64,000 nt of DNA from Trichoderma breve (GCF_028502605.1 NC_079232.1:5828001-5892000), one strand, 5' to 3'. Shown: positions 33,870-46,933, counted from the first letter of the stretch. The notes: generated from the sequence alone by a model not told the origin. Numbers and translations are program-made.

Positions 33870-36632
33870 GAACGGTTGACATGGACATGATGATATAAAT
33901 GCACTTCTCAGAAAAAAAAACGTAGTTTGAAGGAACCAGTAATATTCAAGGCTCACGATGAGACCAGACACGAAAGCAAGTGAGGGGGCGATGTTGGCTG
34001 AGACAGCGCGATTCTCACTGCAGTATCGTCATCAACTTGCAGCATTCCCCAGAGCCCGTTTCGGATACAGGAGAGAGAGACAGATTTAGGACAGACTGCA
34101 AGGAGGAGAAAGGCCGGATGACGTCGACCTGTTGCGATAGGTTCAATGGATGCGCTAAGGAGAACTTCGTCTCTTAGATTGAGTGTAAGAATTAACCCGA
34201 AGGAGCATCTCCGTGATATCAGAAAATGATAGAGCGCAGGTGATGGTCGAGTGGGGAAGTGATGGGGACCCAAGGGCAGAGAAGCTGGCCTGTTTGAATC
34301 TTCAGGCACTGCAATCTCAACGCAGACATGTATCGAATCTGGCATAAGGGTGATTTGAACAGGGAAAGAAGCAATGGAACTGCATGGTTTGGAAATGACC
34401 ACTTGGCCGTATAAATGAAGTCGATTAATGTAATGATGAGTACCACAATTCGAAGAAACTGAAGGAAAAGCACGATCACGCATTCAAAATGCCCAAACTC
34501 TCATTTCGTTCGGATCAGTCAATATTTTGAAGTCTGAATCGGACACCGAAGCACGGAGAGAATGGCTTGTCTCGTAGATGTCGACTCTGTCCACTGGTTA
34601 CCGTGTCTATACGCAGTGGAGAATGCATAGAGTGAGACGGTTCGTCTTTGGTGGAGGAATAAGTAGTGCGGCAAGGCATCCAGCATTAGAAAATGGGCAC
34701 CAGTCGAATTATTAGTTTCTTCTTACTAGGAGATAATGAAGACGTACCGATTGCCAGTCCAGGGAGATCAAACCAAGAACAGCACTGGCTCGAAGACTCT
34801 AATTGTCGACTGAATTCGACGAGGAACTCGCGAAAGGCATCTTGGAGAAGCCCGACAGTTAGGACCTGTTGTTCGCAGAAACAGTTGCTGCTGTTGTCAA
34901 CTCACGCGGGCTGCTCTGGCGTCACGCGCTCCGCCCATTGGAAAGTTGCGCTGTTATTACGGCTGTTGGTCGAATCGGGCCAACTACCAACATTCCGCGC
35001 ATGATATTGGTGATGGATGCATGCTTTTTGACGCATTACACCACCCTACTAACGGATAGGCAGAAGGAAAACGCTTCAAGGTTGACTGGAGGTACGGCTA
35101 AACTCTGCGAGTACCATGAAAGAAGACCCTGGAGACGAGTTGTTTTCGTGGATACGCTCTGGAAACCTGCCATGTGCCCAGTCGATTAGGCTGAGATCAA
35201 ATGTCCCAAATGTAGTAATAGCTTGCACCGACCAGAGCCACTCAGCTCGCGCTTTGATACAAATTGACTATCAGATCAATATGCGTAGCTCCCTACTTAT
35301 TATGTTGCCAACGAGCACAGGCTGATTCTTACCTGAGGTAAATTGTGAATCGAAAAGGGGGGCTTTTTTTCATCTGTCGGCGGCAGGCCGAAATGGAAGC
35401 TTTCATGAGCCTAGAGAAAGCGAGCGAAGCAGCCCACTTTCATCCTGCTGAATCCAACCACTTGGTGGTACTACTACTAGTAGCAGCCGAAGACCACTCC
35501 GGGGTCGATTCCGCCTTTCCAGTGTGTGTGGGTGCAAGGTGAAGAAATGTGATTGACATGGGCTGACACACAGTAGCGCGTCGTCTGCTTCTAGCCATGA
35601 CCAATGAACTAGTATCTCGTAAGGAGGCCCACGCCTGGGAGTGTACCGTTCAAAGAGCATTCCCAAGGGTTGAAAAGGAGGCCCGTTGTGTGCCGTACGA
35701 AGTGGGCGTCGTGCTCTTCCGTGCGGGATGTGAGAAGGTATGGATGGTATGGCCCACGTGAGTTTGGGAGAGATGCAACTTGGGCATCAGGGGTGTCGAT
35801 ATGATCAAGATTGCGGCAGAGGCTATGCGTGTTAGTCGATGCCTGCCGTTTCCGCTTGGCCGAGAGGCGGGATGAAGATGCATACTTGTATATAACAGTA
35901 GGAAGAAAGCGGAGATGAACTGGTGTGGCATGAATGAGCCAAGGGCCGAGGATAGAACGCGCAGTGAGTGGTGGGCAAGCGTGGTTGAAGCGATGCCATG
36001 ATGCCGGCACAAGGGATCGGCTCAGCATGAACATGGCAATGTGCCAAGAACCCCAAGGGCGAATGAGACGACAAGAACCATGAGCTTGGCCGAGGCTGAG
36101 GATTCCGCGTGCCAGATGCCATGACCAAGTTTGGCTGCATGTCTCGAGTCGGCTGCAGTCACTGGAGGGTTGGAGGATTTCGGGTATCATATCCTTAGTA
36201 AAAGTTTGGTTAGCAGGAGGGCGGAACTGTAGTTTCAAGGTGGTGGGTAGAAGCACACAACCTCGGCGCACTTCCAGATCTAGCACGCGATTGATGCCTG
36301 TTGCCTCTTGCTTCAACTCACATAGTTCCGAAGGTGATGTAAAGGGGAAGAAAAGAAGCGACAAAGTAGAGGGAAAAATTTCGCGGTGAAGAGTGATTTC
36401 GTAGGCAAATGGCGAGATGAAGAAAAGAAAAAAAAAATCAAGCTTTGCTCGTTGTGGCGAGCGAGGGCTTAGTTTAAGCGAGCATGAGGAGGAAGGAGCG
36501 CGGTGATGATGCCACTGAGCTGTGGAATATTACCAGGTACCAGTACCTAGACGGGCGAGAGGTATTTTGTCGACTGATACAAGTAACGAAAGGCTGTATA
36601 ATAATTTACCTTGGGTAGATTAATACTATAGT

Positions 36633-36656
36633 AGGCATCTGTTGCAACAAATGCCT
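36633..36656. repeat. 24-base near-perfect palindrome
   Basis: The arms AGGCAT and ATGCCT flank a central GTTGCAAC palindrome; eleven of twelve base pairs match. It could be a protein-binding site or form a small hairpin. A diverged copy (TGTACAACAAACGCCT) lies about 100 bases to the right, near 36750. Confidence 0.6.
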
Positions 36657-39600
36657 GCCGATGATAGGGTGAGCATGTACCTGGAGGCACTGCTTAATGT
36701 CGCGGAACTATTCGGGATAGTCGTATCGTGAGAGCATTGTTCTAGATGCTGTACAACAAACGCCTCTCGACGTCAGTGCCTTGAGCTGTACTGTGGAAGC
36801 CCCGTAACATATAGTAGATACCTGTCTGTATTCCTTTATAGGCGTTGTCAAGCTGTAATGAGCGGAACTGTATTCGATATTAGAATACTACCTTGGCCAT
36901 CTATTCTTCCATTGCAGGTGGCTGCGGCGACATGGCGTGTCACTATTTCCAGCCCTACGAGTCCATCGCAAGGGATCAGAGCGCGGAACCGGCACGGAGT
37001 TAATACCCGAGTTGGAACCGCTATAATTCGCCTGTGCTGTGGTACGTGTACCCCTTCATTTCCCCGGAGAAGTAGACGCTCAAGGGTCCTCGGGGGAACA
37101 AGGTGATGGATGAACTAACTGCGTCGCCTGGCCTCGCTTGATCCCCGCTTGTGGACACTTGTTTCTCGGATTTCTAGTTAATCTGCTCTGTACGAATCAA
37201 GCAAGGTAGCCCGTAGCACTAACTATCTAGTAGTACCATGAAATAAGGAATACTATCCGTACACGCACGGCTCGTGATCAAGACACGGGATGGTGGAGAT
37301 GTATGACTAAACCCAAGCGATTTGCTCCGTGCGGTAAGATGTTAGCCATCGTGGAGCGATTCGATGCTAGTCATTCTCTCCTCTTCGTTGCCGCCGAAAC
37401 CTGCAACACCAGTATAGTAATCAGTAACAAGTGGTACGGAGAATACCACTTCATAGTCTGCGTCTTTCAAGCCGCCGCCCACGACGGTCTTGTCATGACC
37501 GATGCCACTGGACATTATTTTGAGAAAGTATACGAAGTAATAGTTCTGCCACCATTTGCAGACAAGACGGTTAGCCCCCCCTGAACGTTGTGCTATGCTG
37601 GCCTGAGCTTAGCCCTAGCTAGTCGTCGTGTCTGTAAGGCAAGCGGGCCACTTCTGCGGCCGTGTGGTCCCCTCTTGGGATCAAGACTCCTCCCCTTGTC
37701 TTCTGTTCTGCAGAGTCCTACGAAGTGGCAGCACTCGTATCAGGTTGCACAACACAGACATTGAAAGGCGGTTTGCGATGACGGGCTCGGTCGTCGGTGG
37801 TTTGTAGCAACACCTGCAGAAACTCCGTTAACAGATGCGATCTGGATTCGAGAAGACTAGAATTAATACGGAATAGAACGGCTGTGCTCGTACCGTAGGT
37901 ATCGTGTTAGTCGACAAGTGTATTCAAACTAGACAAAGAGCTTGCTGTACTCGTACATGCGATGGCTCGACCCATGCTGGACTGACTGATCAATGCCGGT
38001 TCCTGATGAACAGGGGCAGGTCAGCGCGCCAGTGGTGTGATGGGCGAGCTTCGTCGGGGGGCATGATCTCCCCCCCCTCTCTTGCAGCGGAACGGCGTCC
38101 GCCAGCGCAAAATGAGCGACGCGCGCGCGTCCAATGAAGCGGTAGTTTGGCATCATCTCCATCGAGGACAGCAATTTGACATGCATAAGCTGCCTTGCTA
38201 GTGTATGGCGACGGCGGCGTGTGGTTGGCCGGCCGTTGCTCCCCATAATCTGCAATCTTAGTGCTAACCAATGCGGCGTAGCCTCGTACGGAGTGGTACC
38301 TCTAGCACGACGTGTGCCTCCGAGCCGTGGGACGTACTCCAAAGTCGGCAGCGACCCCACTGCAGATAGCCCCACCAATGGGCAATTTGCACGTGCTTGC
38401 GTCTGAGCTAAAGATGGTCATGAGCCATTGCCGAATCTTGGGTGGGATGGGATAAGACCAGATGCGATGTGATGCATCAGTAATTTTTTTCGCGGTTTAT
38501 TGGTGCTAATTTACGGCTACCAGATTTTGCAGCTTTGGGGAGGGGATATTGGACAAGGCCAAGCCAGGCGGTTGAGCGCGCTGCCTCCACCTGCGATGCT
38601 ACGAGCACTGTACTGTACTCGCACTGCTAGGTGGTACTCGTACTTGTATCGTCTTCTCTTCGTCACTCATCACTGCACGCGCTGCTTCATGTTTGTATGC
38701 TCTCGTTTGTGTGGCGGCCGGGAGCGTTGCCGCAAACTTGCCTCGAAAATCCCCTTGGTGAGGCTCACACAAGCACGGAGAGCAACTCGGCGCATGCCAG
38801 AAGACTCAGCCCATCTTCAAGTGCCACCATCGTCCACAAGCACGTTTCAATGTTGGCTGTCAGGGTTTCCGAGGACGGGTTGCTGCCAACTTCCCGTGGG
38901 TGTGTTGCAGTGCAGGCAGTGACAGGGGCAATGATGCTACATCCCCCATGATGAATAATGCAAGTCGAGAAAAGGAGAAAAGCTAGAATAGAGAGAGAAA
39001 AATCAACATTGAATCGCCTTTTCTTTTTTTCTTTAATTTTTCTTTTCTCTGGGGGGAGCATACGTGTTCTTGTTTGAATGGCCACTTTAGCAAGCATGAA
39101 GAGCAAGTAGAAGGCGCGCACGATCCAAGGCGCTGTATTGTGCGTACCGCCAAGCGACGCGAAGCAGCAAAAAAAAGAAGGAAAAAAAAAAAAAAAACAC
39201 CGTCGCATCAGGGACCATGGCGGTGTTCTAGAAGTGCCAGGTGCGACAAAACAAGTGCAAAGGCGGCACGGGTTTGTTCCAGATGATAGACAAGGCCCAT
39301 CGTTGGATGCTACCGTGCAGGACGCAGTACTTGGTAGTGCTGCAGCACGCAGTGGTCGCTCAAGTACCTTCAGCAGTCGCCGGGTCTCTTTAAGCCCCCT
39401 GTCGACGACGAGCTGGAGGGGTAGCAGCAGGTGGCACAAACAAGAATGTCTCTGATGCAGCGCCTTCGGTAATGCTTCGCTCAAAGCCGCCGCAACGCGA
39501 CTACAACAGGCACTCGTATAAGGACGAGGCGTTTGGTGCCTGATAAGCTCAAGCTGGGTGTTCCTTGCCTGTAGTGTAGGGACATTTAGCAGAGTAGGTT

Positions 39601-41687
39601 AGCAACCAGCACTAAATGTGCAGCACACGCTGCTCCATGTCGATAAACAGGATTGATGGAAGAGCATCGACTGGAGGGATGCTGCCTGTTCCGGAATAGG
39701 GCGCGAATGCTAGTGGCAGTGGCCATTTTCCAATTTGTGGATCGATCACAAACCCCACACACACTCTTTATCTTTTGCGGGACTGCCAGCCTGCAGTAGA
39801 TTCTTGGGTTAGTACCTTCGTAGTACCGAGTGCTGGGCGTGTCGCTTTAGATGCTCACGCCTGGGCCGTTGTGAACGTGAACGAGGGACTCCCTGGCTTT
39901 CGCGGTGCAAAAAGGACAGGCTATCTGTGACTGAGGTCGGTCGCTCCCTATAAACTGTACAGTAGAGGTGCTGGTGCTCCTCACCTTGCCGTTGAATCGA
40001 CCCGATTGCGGCGTTTGCTGCAGTTGCAGCTGCAGTTGCGGTTACAGGGACGGGTACGAGTATGTACAGCGGCGGCTCGGGCACTTTTCTTTGCACGCAA
40101 GCGGCGGCGAACAAATGGAAGCGTGCACGAGAGATATGACCTGTACCTTTTCGCCAAGGCACCGATGAATCTGGCAGAGTGTAAAAGATGGAACTCGGTG
40201 CCTAGTCCAGTGTATGCAGCTCGGCGAAAATGGTTATTGAGGCGGCGGTTTGAAAATCGTAGAGTTTTCCGCGATATTCTCTCATCTGTCTCTTCAGTCT
40301 GGGAGGCCGCAGGCCATGGAGACGGAGCCACGGTGGCTGATTCAGGGCGGAATGCAACAAATGGTCGTCTAGGGAGTGGTGAGTTGACGTGACGTGCTCC
40401 CTTGTTTACATGGATCTTGGACGGCCGTATCGAGTCTGACGAGCAAGGGAAACAAGGTGTCGCCTGGGTGCTTTGCCGGGATGAATCTAGAAGATGAGTG
40501 TGTAGTAGGGGTAATGTTTTGTGTTTGATGTTGTATTTTGCCCGTCTTGTTTGTACAGATGTACATGTACGAGTACGTGCCTCTTGCCCCCCACCACATC
40601 CTCTCAAACAAGAAAAAAAAAAGCAAAAATGTATAACAGGTCACCATAAATAGATAGTTACGTAAATAGAATTCTTTAATCTTTCTTGATCTTCTTCCTC
40701 AACAAGTCTATTGTGTGCCCCTCCACCTTCACCAAGTTTGATAACAACAAGCTTTTCCCAAGGTTCCAGATCGCGATGGTGTATATACTTTGGAAGCATT
40801 GGCGTCATTTTTGGCAAAGACACCAGACACGCAGCAAAGGGCATTTGGCACTAGCACGAGGGGGTGCCCCAGTAGCTGGAAACTACCTGCAAGGTACTGC
40901 TGCGACAAGCATGCTGACGAAACACTGGCCGGTACTCGCAAGACTAAAACCTGAAGGCACCAGGCATGTGCAGGTACCCCCCCAAGCCTCCGGGAAATGC
41001 TGCACCACTCCCCCGATTGGTCTGATGCAAGCAGCCAGTGACATTGGAAGCCGCACCGCAAATCAAATCAAAATCCATGGACCAGTTTGGCCCCCTCTGA
41101 CCCTCTACCTACTACCTCTGGCTCTCTCTGCCTCTGCCTCTCTACTTCTACTCTCTTTGCCTTCTAGGGCTTCTTCTGCACTCCCCCCTCTCTCATCTCT
41201 ACTGTCTCCTCTCTCCTCCTCTTCGGAGTCCCTTTCTAGGGCAACTTCAGTCGCTGTCTGAGTCCGCCAACAACCCTCCATTCACCTACTTCACTCACTT
41301 TCTCCCTTTGGATCCATCAATACATCATAACTGTACGAGTACGAACGAGTACTCAAGTCCAGCGTGTCCTCGACATCGCCAACCTAAACCCACTAAAATT
41401 CTAGTTGAGCCCTTCCAACCCTCCAAAACAATCCGTCACCCCCCCATTTGGTCCAATGCAAACTAGCGCACCAGCCCCAGCGCCAATGAGAAAAAGCCTC
41501 CCTGGAAGCAGGTCCGAAAAAGCGCCCCCATTCTACCCAACTCTTTTTCTCCTCCTCCCAGCAGAGTTCCAGTTGAGTTGACTTGGACAAGTATCCTCCA
41601 CTCTCTGCTACTACGGAGTACTGTAAAACCCTTTTCCCTCAAGACGCCGCCTCTCCCCACCTTTCCCGGCTGCAACTGCGGCTCCCA

Positions 41688-41728
41688 CCCCCCAAAAAGG
41701 CCCCAAAAGGCCCCAAAGGCCAAGCCCC
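41688..41728 (-). repeat. C-run repeats (possible G-quadruplex on the minus strand)
   Basis: CCCCAAAAGG-type units repeat about three times. The minus strand therefore carries four runs of four or more G, separated by loops of about 10, 6 and 7 bases. The tract lies in the presumed leader or promoter of the WHI3-like gene, about 700 bases before its ATG. Confidence 0.6.
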
Positions 41729-42425
41729 GGACAGAGGAGAAAATATGCGAACTGCACCTGCGTCCGTGCCGCTGCCTCACTAAACCCGCCCAAACCGCCA
41801 AACTTTGGGCCAACTTGGACGCATCATCAACCTCATCCTCGCTTCTCTCCTCCTCCTCATCCTCGCCCTGAACCTTTTTCGCCGCCCTCGCTGCTTCCAC
41901 TCGACAACAAACTTCTCTCGCGACATTTTCTTTCGCATCTTGTGCCGCGCCACTTCTCCATCCGCTGTTATCTATCTGCATTTCCCCGGGCGCATCGCAT
42001 CTGAAGCGCAGTCCACTCAATTCGCCTCAAAGTATACCCTCGATCGAACTTTCCGCGCGCCGCCGACAGCATTTTGGATTCTCGTGCGCATTATCGAGCA
42101 CATTATCGACACTATATAATCCTCCTCTGCCTTCGCGCTCGGAGAGCCCCCGATACCACCTCCGTGCCCTCGCCATCATCACCGCACCACCGAGCCAGTG
42201 TTGTGCAAACCGCGACCGCATTATTCATCACTATTACTAGTAGCCTTACCAGTCTTTCGCCGACTAGTTCTCTCTCATACTCTCATTCTCTCACACTCTC
42301 ACACTCTCTGCCTCCTTGGCTGCGCCTCGTCATTCATTGCTCGCTGTTACAAGCCTCTTTCGTTATCGGTACCTGATCGTCATCGCCCGTTGCCCGTCGC
42401 CCATCGTCACCGCGCGCTTTTGGTT

Positions 42426-43555
42426 ATGAACGGCGACCACAGCAGGAAACACTCGGCGCCAATGACAATACTACCGCCTTCCACGGCCACCTGGGTGCCT
42501 CACCAGGGCATCTGGTCCCCGTCACCTCTCGATGAAATGCCCAACCCAATCGACTATGACCGAGGTGCCGAGCTGAACTATGCTGCACCTCATTCTTCTT
42601 TTCCTGGGCCGTCGTCCCGCGGCGCATCTTTCGCAACTCAGATGTCACCGCCGCAGAGGATCCCTTTTTACCATGCCCAGTCCCCTCCTCACCCCAGCGA
42701 CGTGGGCGCGTCCTACTTTGACTATGAGTCGCCCGTTCCTCCGGCGCCGGTGCGTGTGCTGATCCGATGCCTGCCGGCCACAACCTCCGAAGCCGACGTG
42801 CGTCTCATGCTCGTCTTCTCTCAAGAGCTCGTCAGCATCGAGCTTATGGGCCCTGACAGCTATGAGGGCGCCTACTACCGCTCGGCTCTGCTGCACTTTC
42901 GGAGTATGCGTGGCGCGACTGAAGCCCGAAACATGCTCGACGGCCGCGCCAACATGGACGGCCGCGCCAAGCTGAGTGTTAGCATCTTGTCCTCGCCCAA
43001 CTATGGATCGCCCGTCAGTGCGCCATTCGCCATGCCAAACGGGGCACCCCATGCCAGCGCGGATGCCTTTACAGCGCCGGTCTATCGTCCACAGCCAGCT
43101 CCTATCGGCAACGGCTTTCCGCCGCGTGACGCAATGTCGCCGACATCGAAAGCCGGTCGCTTCTTCCCAGCTGCTCCTCCTCATCAGGACCTTGCTGCTC
43201 CGGACACAAAAGCCGGCAGCCACTACAAGAGCCTCTTCAACGCACATTCACCTATTGGCAACCACCTCGCCAACGAGGCGTCAGGACGACTGGGCAAGCA
43301 CCTCATTAACGATGAGCTTGGCGATGATGACGATAGGGAGCTCCTTAGGGATTCATTTGCCTACGCAGGTAAGGCCACCCCTACCCAGCGGAGAGGCACT
43401 ACTCCTCAAGACCCCATCAGCCAGGCAATGGCAAACCTGGCTCTCAACTCGGGCGCCTCTTCCACCACCTCGCCAATGCCACCGTCGTACCTTGGGGCTC
43501 TGGCTCTCGCTAACGGCAACGGCAACGGCAACTATATGAGCCTTGGACAACAGCT

Positions 43556-43587
<32 letters not shown>

Positions 43588-44321
43588 CACAGCAGCGTCA
43601 TCAACTTTCGCAACTGTCGCAGCAAAACCCACAACAGCAGTCGCTGCCGCAGCATAACAAGCAGCAGCAGCAGCAGCAGCCACGAGCGCAACCCCAGCAA
43701 GACAAGCAGGATAAGCAGCAGCAACAGCAGCAGCAGTCGCCGTATGGAAAGCCCAACTTTCCTCCCGTCAACCCTGCGGATCAAAACCCGCCCTGCAATA
43801 CCCTCTACGTTGGCAACCTGCCCATCGACACGTCCGAGGAGGAGCTCAAGGCCTTGTTCTCCCCCGTGCGGGGTTACAAGAGGTTGTGCTTCAGAACCAA
43901 GCAGAACGGCCCCATGTGCTTTGTCGAGTTTGAAGACATTGGCCATGCCACCAAGGCACTGAGCCAGCTGTATGGATGGTGTTTGCACAACAGCGTCAAG
44001 GGTGGCATCCGCCTGAGCTTCTCCAAGAACCCTCTGGGTGTTCGCTCCACTCCCTCGCAGACTACTCATGGAAACATTCCTCCTGTCAACGGAATGGCCC
44101 CGTCCACAGCCAACGGCTTTACGGCGGCCAGTGGCCCTCCCCCTGGCCTGCCTAAACCGACCAACTTTGGCAATCGGGCCTATAACTCGTATACCCCCAA
44201 CAGCCGCGGCAGCAACTCTGGGACACCTATCAATGGCTCTAGTGCTGGCTCCAGTTTCCAAAGAGGACCATTTTATAAGAACGGCATCAACATGGCGAAG
44301 CCTCATACTCCCTTTGCTTAA
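42426..44321 (+). CDS. Whi3-like RRM RNA-binding protein with polyglutamine tract
   Basis: A single exon encodes 631 residues. Whi3 proteins bind G1-cyclin and polarity mRNAs and form cytoplasmic condensates. Residues about 108-188 ([24 protein letters not shown]...) form a degenerate RRM-like domain. Residues about 375-438 are rich in Gln, encoded by mixed CAG and CAA codons. The C-terminal RRM starts near residue 458 with RNP2 LYVGNL and has RNP1-like MCFVEFED. It is followed by [15 protein letters not shown], a typical end for the family. The tail is Gly/Ser/Asn/Pro-rich. The ATG at 42426 is chosen because the open frame upstream has no other ATG near it and looks like leader sequence. GCAGGTAAGG near 43366 resembles a splice donor but has no usable acceptor. 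A long gene-free region lies upstream. Confidence 0.85.
43549..43740 (+). repeat. CAG/CAA-rich coding repeat
   Basis: The tract encodes interrupted polyglutamine in the Whi3-like protein. Mixed CAG and CAA codons should limit slippage compared with a pure CAG run. Confidence 0.9.
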
Positions 44322-46933
44322 TGCAGGGATACCAGCAACAACAGCAACGCCTGTTCCCCCATTGGTTTCTAATTCTACCCCTCTCTATTTTCTTTCTTTC
44401 TTTTTTTTTCTTCTCAATCATGTTCTTCTTGTTTCTCGCTTTCATTTTCGGGTTCCTCCAAGGCACAGGGGCATCATTTGGATACAACGATAAAGTTCAA
44501 CTAGCATCAGGGTTTACGGACAGAGAGGGGCGCAACGAGAAATTCCTTTTTTTCTTTATTTTACCATATACCATCTGGGCTCTTTTGGTCGCATCGCGTC
44601 CCCTATCAACTACGGCTTTTTTCTCATCTTCAGATAGAGAGATGGGACAAGACAAGGAGCGGACAACGGCGTTGGCTTCATTTGGGATTGATACCTTTTT
44701 GACTTTTCCCCCCCTTTTCTTCTCTGATTGATTCCCCCTTACATCTTTTCTTTTCCTAATATGCTCGAAGGATATGGACGAGAACTTCTCTCGTCTTGCT
44801 TGTCCACTGCTTTTCTCCTCTTTTCTTTCTTTCTTTCTTTCGAATTCGCTTCGTTCTGGGAAATGGATTACAAAAAATGATTTTTTGTACTCTTGTTTTT
44901 GATTCCCCTTCTTTTTTTGGCCAAAGAAAAAAAAAACCGGAGACAGAGAAAAGGTGCAAAAAAATACGGCATGGCTGTTATTTTTAATACTCGTTTGCTT
45001 ATTTCTTCTTCTTCTTCTTCTTCTTTTTTCATCAGCGCTGAGTGTTTGGATTTGGAATTTGGGAAAAACATTTTACTGCAATGGCTTCAAGTTTGATATT
45101 TTCATGTTCCCTATGTCATTATTACCCCTGTCTGCTTTTTCTATACTACTTCTTTTCTTCTCGGGGTACCCAATCCCGTTGATGGCCTGCTGCTTATTGC
45201 GGCCATTTTAACCCCCAGCGTCTTCATAGAAGCGTCCACGGCATGCAAATGCTTCATACCACTTTTATTTATTATAAACCCGGTCTGTCAAACAGGAGTT
45301 GTTGTTACCTATGCTCTTATGGTGGGTTGTTTCAGCTGCTTTTGCTCCCCGGACGAATGGACAACGGACAATGGACACAATTTGTTGCATGGTCATGAAG
45401 GGATTTTGTGCGTTTGCTTTTTCTTCCAGCACTGGTGGTGTTTATTTGTCTGTGTGTATGTGTGTACTCGCGTGTGTTTTCTCTCTTTCTTTTTAATGTT
45501 TGCATGATTGGGATGGGCTGCTGATCTTGATGGGCATGGATAACGGAGTATCAAAGTTGGGGAAACAGGAGCAAACCTTTCTTTTCTTTTTTTCCTTTTT
45601 TCCGTAAGGAGTTTCCTCGTCTTTTTTCGCTGTCTCTCCCATGGCTTTCTACGGGAAGGGCATGGTTGAGAGCCCCAAAGACAGAGAGAGGAAGGGAGGG
45701 GGGGGGTTTTTTTTGTTGGACTTTTGAAAACATTTTGCTCATTGGACGTGGGAAAAACAAAAACATTTTCAACGGCGCGATACGACAAACGTGGCTATCA
45801 TTGGGAAACTTGCTTGTGGTTCGGTCTGCTCAGCTTTGTTTGGGAGGGGTATTCTTCGTTTCTGTCGTTTCTTACTGCTATTATTATATAGTTTTTTTTT
45901 TTTTTTCGAATGTCAAATGGAGTGCCAAGCGTCTCTAGTTTTGTGTTGTAGCCCCGTGATACTCATAAATGATGATAACTCGTTCGTAACCCAGAACCTG
46001 ACGTATGGTCGACGTTGTTTTGTCAAATTATTGGGAGTCGATGCGAGGGGAGCAACGAGCCGCAGGTTATAAGCTCCAACATGGCTGCTCCTGCCAGTTT
46101 CTTTTAATCGTGGCCCTTAACACGTCGCTGTTGCCTTGAGATGCAGTCATAATGTCGGGGGTTACACTCGATTTCAGGAAGATAGAGCAAGCAGCCAGTT
46201 TATTTAGGGGATGACATCGTTAGCAGCTATTGCTTCGTGCATGGGTATGGATAACTACGGCTTCAAACTCGAATTCGAGAGTTGCGTTGAGAGTTCCGAA
46301 TACGAAGTAACGAGTGTAAATATAACAGAGTGTAAGTATAACAGACAGATGCTGTGATCGATGCTGTAATATATATTTTATTGAACCTCATTAGCGATTT
46401 CAGCTGCTACTGCTTGCTATAACTAATAGCCACCCTCTAGATATAGATATCTAGAGCACAGCATCAATGCCATCGCCATATAGCATTTTGAGGTATCGCA
46501 AAGAGTAGAGTCCATTCCTCTTGATCCCTCCAATTTCCCAGCGGAGTGTTTCTTTCCTCTTACTTCTGTATTTTTTTTTTTTTTTTCCCTTTTTCCTTTT
46601 TCAGTCTTATAGCTTGTTTGTTCCCTTGCCGTTCGTTCGTGCTTTGGTCATGTAAAACGGAAGCCAATTCCTTGCCCCCAAAACGCCTTGGATTTAACCC
46701 AGATGTCCCCTAGGCTGTACCACCTCTATCGTCTCTTGTTTCCCGTTTTGAAGTTGGCATAATGTACAGTATATGTGTAAATGACAAGTATCTGCCGCTT
46801 TTTGGATCGTATGTGCGTGTGCGTGTGCGTGTCGTGTGTGTCCCCTCGGTATCCTCTTTCGAAGGGGTTTTCCCCCCGGTTGTGTTATCGTACATTCCCA
46901 CCGTCCTCGCCATTCTTCATCAACTACTAGACC
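44322..46933. other. Convergent intergenic region WHI3-like/RIM2
   Basis: Two 3' regions face each other across 2.6 kb; no gene is recognised. The sequence is rich in T runs (e.g. 45893-45906 and near 46571-46586). It includes a 16-base imperfect tandem duplication at 46312-46343 and an inverted repeat at 46435-46456. Confidence 0.55.
46435..46456. repeat. Inverted repeat with 10-base perfect arms
   Basis: The arms CTCTAGATAT and ATATCTAGAG are separated by only AG. The whole element is flanked by CAC-containing sequence on both sides. Confidence 0.75.

Larger units (their letters stand above)
33202..42425. other. Gene-free region of 9.2 kb upstream of the WHI3-like gene
   Basis: No supported gene on either strand. 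The longest open frames (35609-36364 minus, 38765-39484 minus) have no recognisable domains and are rejected. The right end, from about 41100, becomes C/T-rich and is probably the promoter and long leader of the WHI3-like gene. Copies of TACGAGTA/TACTCGTA lie at 37948, 38635, 40055, 40568 and 41334, and a TACGGAGTA at 41612. Poly(T) occurs at 33841-33869 and poly(A) at 39182-39197. A near-perfect palindrome lies at 36633-36656. Long non-coding transcripts are possible but not shown. Confidence 0.5.

Noticed and set aside
35609..36364. 251-codon open frame on the minus strand
   Set aside because: It is the longest frame in the 33-42 kb spacer, but it has no domain and an irregular composition. 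Other frames overlap it, and it has no introns or neighbours that support a gene.
37303..37584. 93-codon ATG-led frame on the plus strand
   Set aside because: No recognisable family and no splice partners; expected by chance in a 9 kb spacer.
38765..39484. 239-codon open frame on the minus strand
   Set aside because: It runs through homopolymer sequence (a FFFFF/KKKK-type stretch) and lacks recognisable protein features.
43366..43389. Apparent intron (GTAAGG...CAG) inside the WHI3-like gene
   Set aside because: It would be only about 22 nt, too short for a spliceosomal intron, and the frame is open through it.
43353..44306. 317-codon frame antisense to the WHI3-like gene
   Set aside because: It is leucine-rich only because it reads the CAG/CAA repeat backwards; it is a shadow of the real gene.
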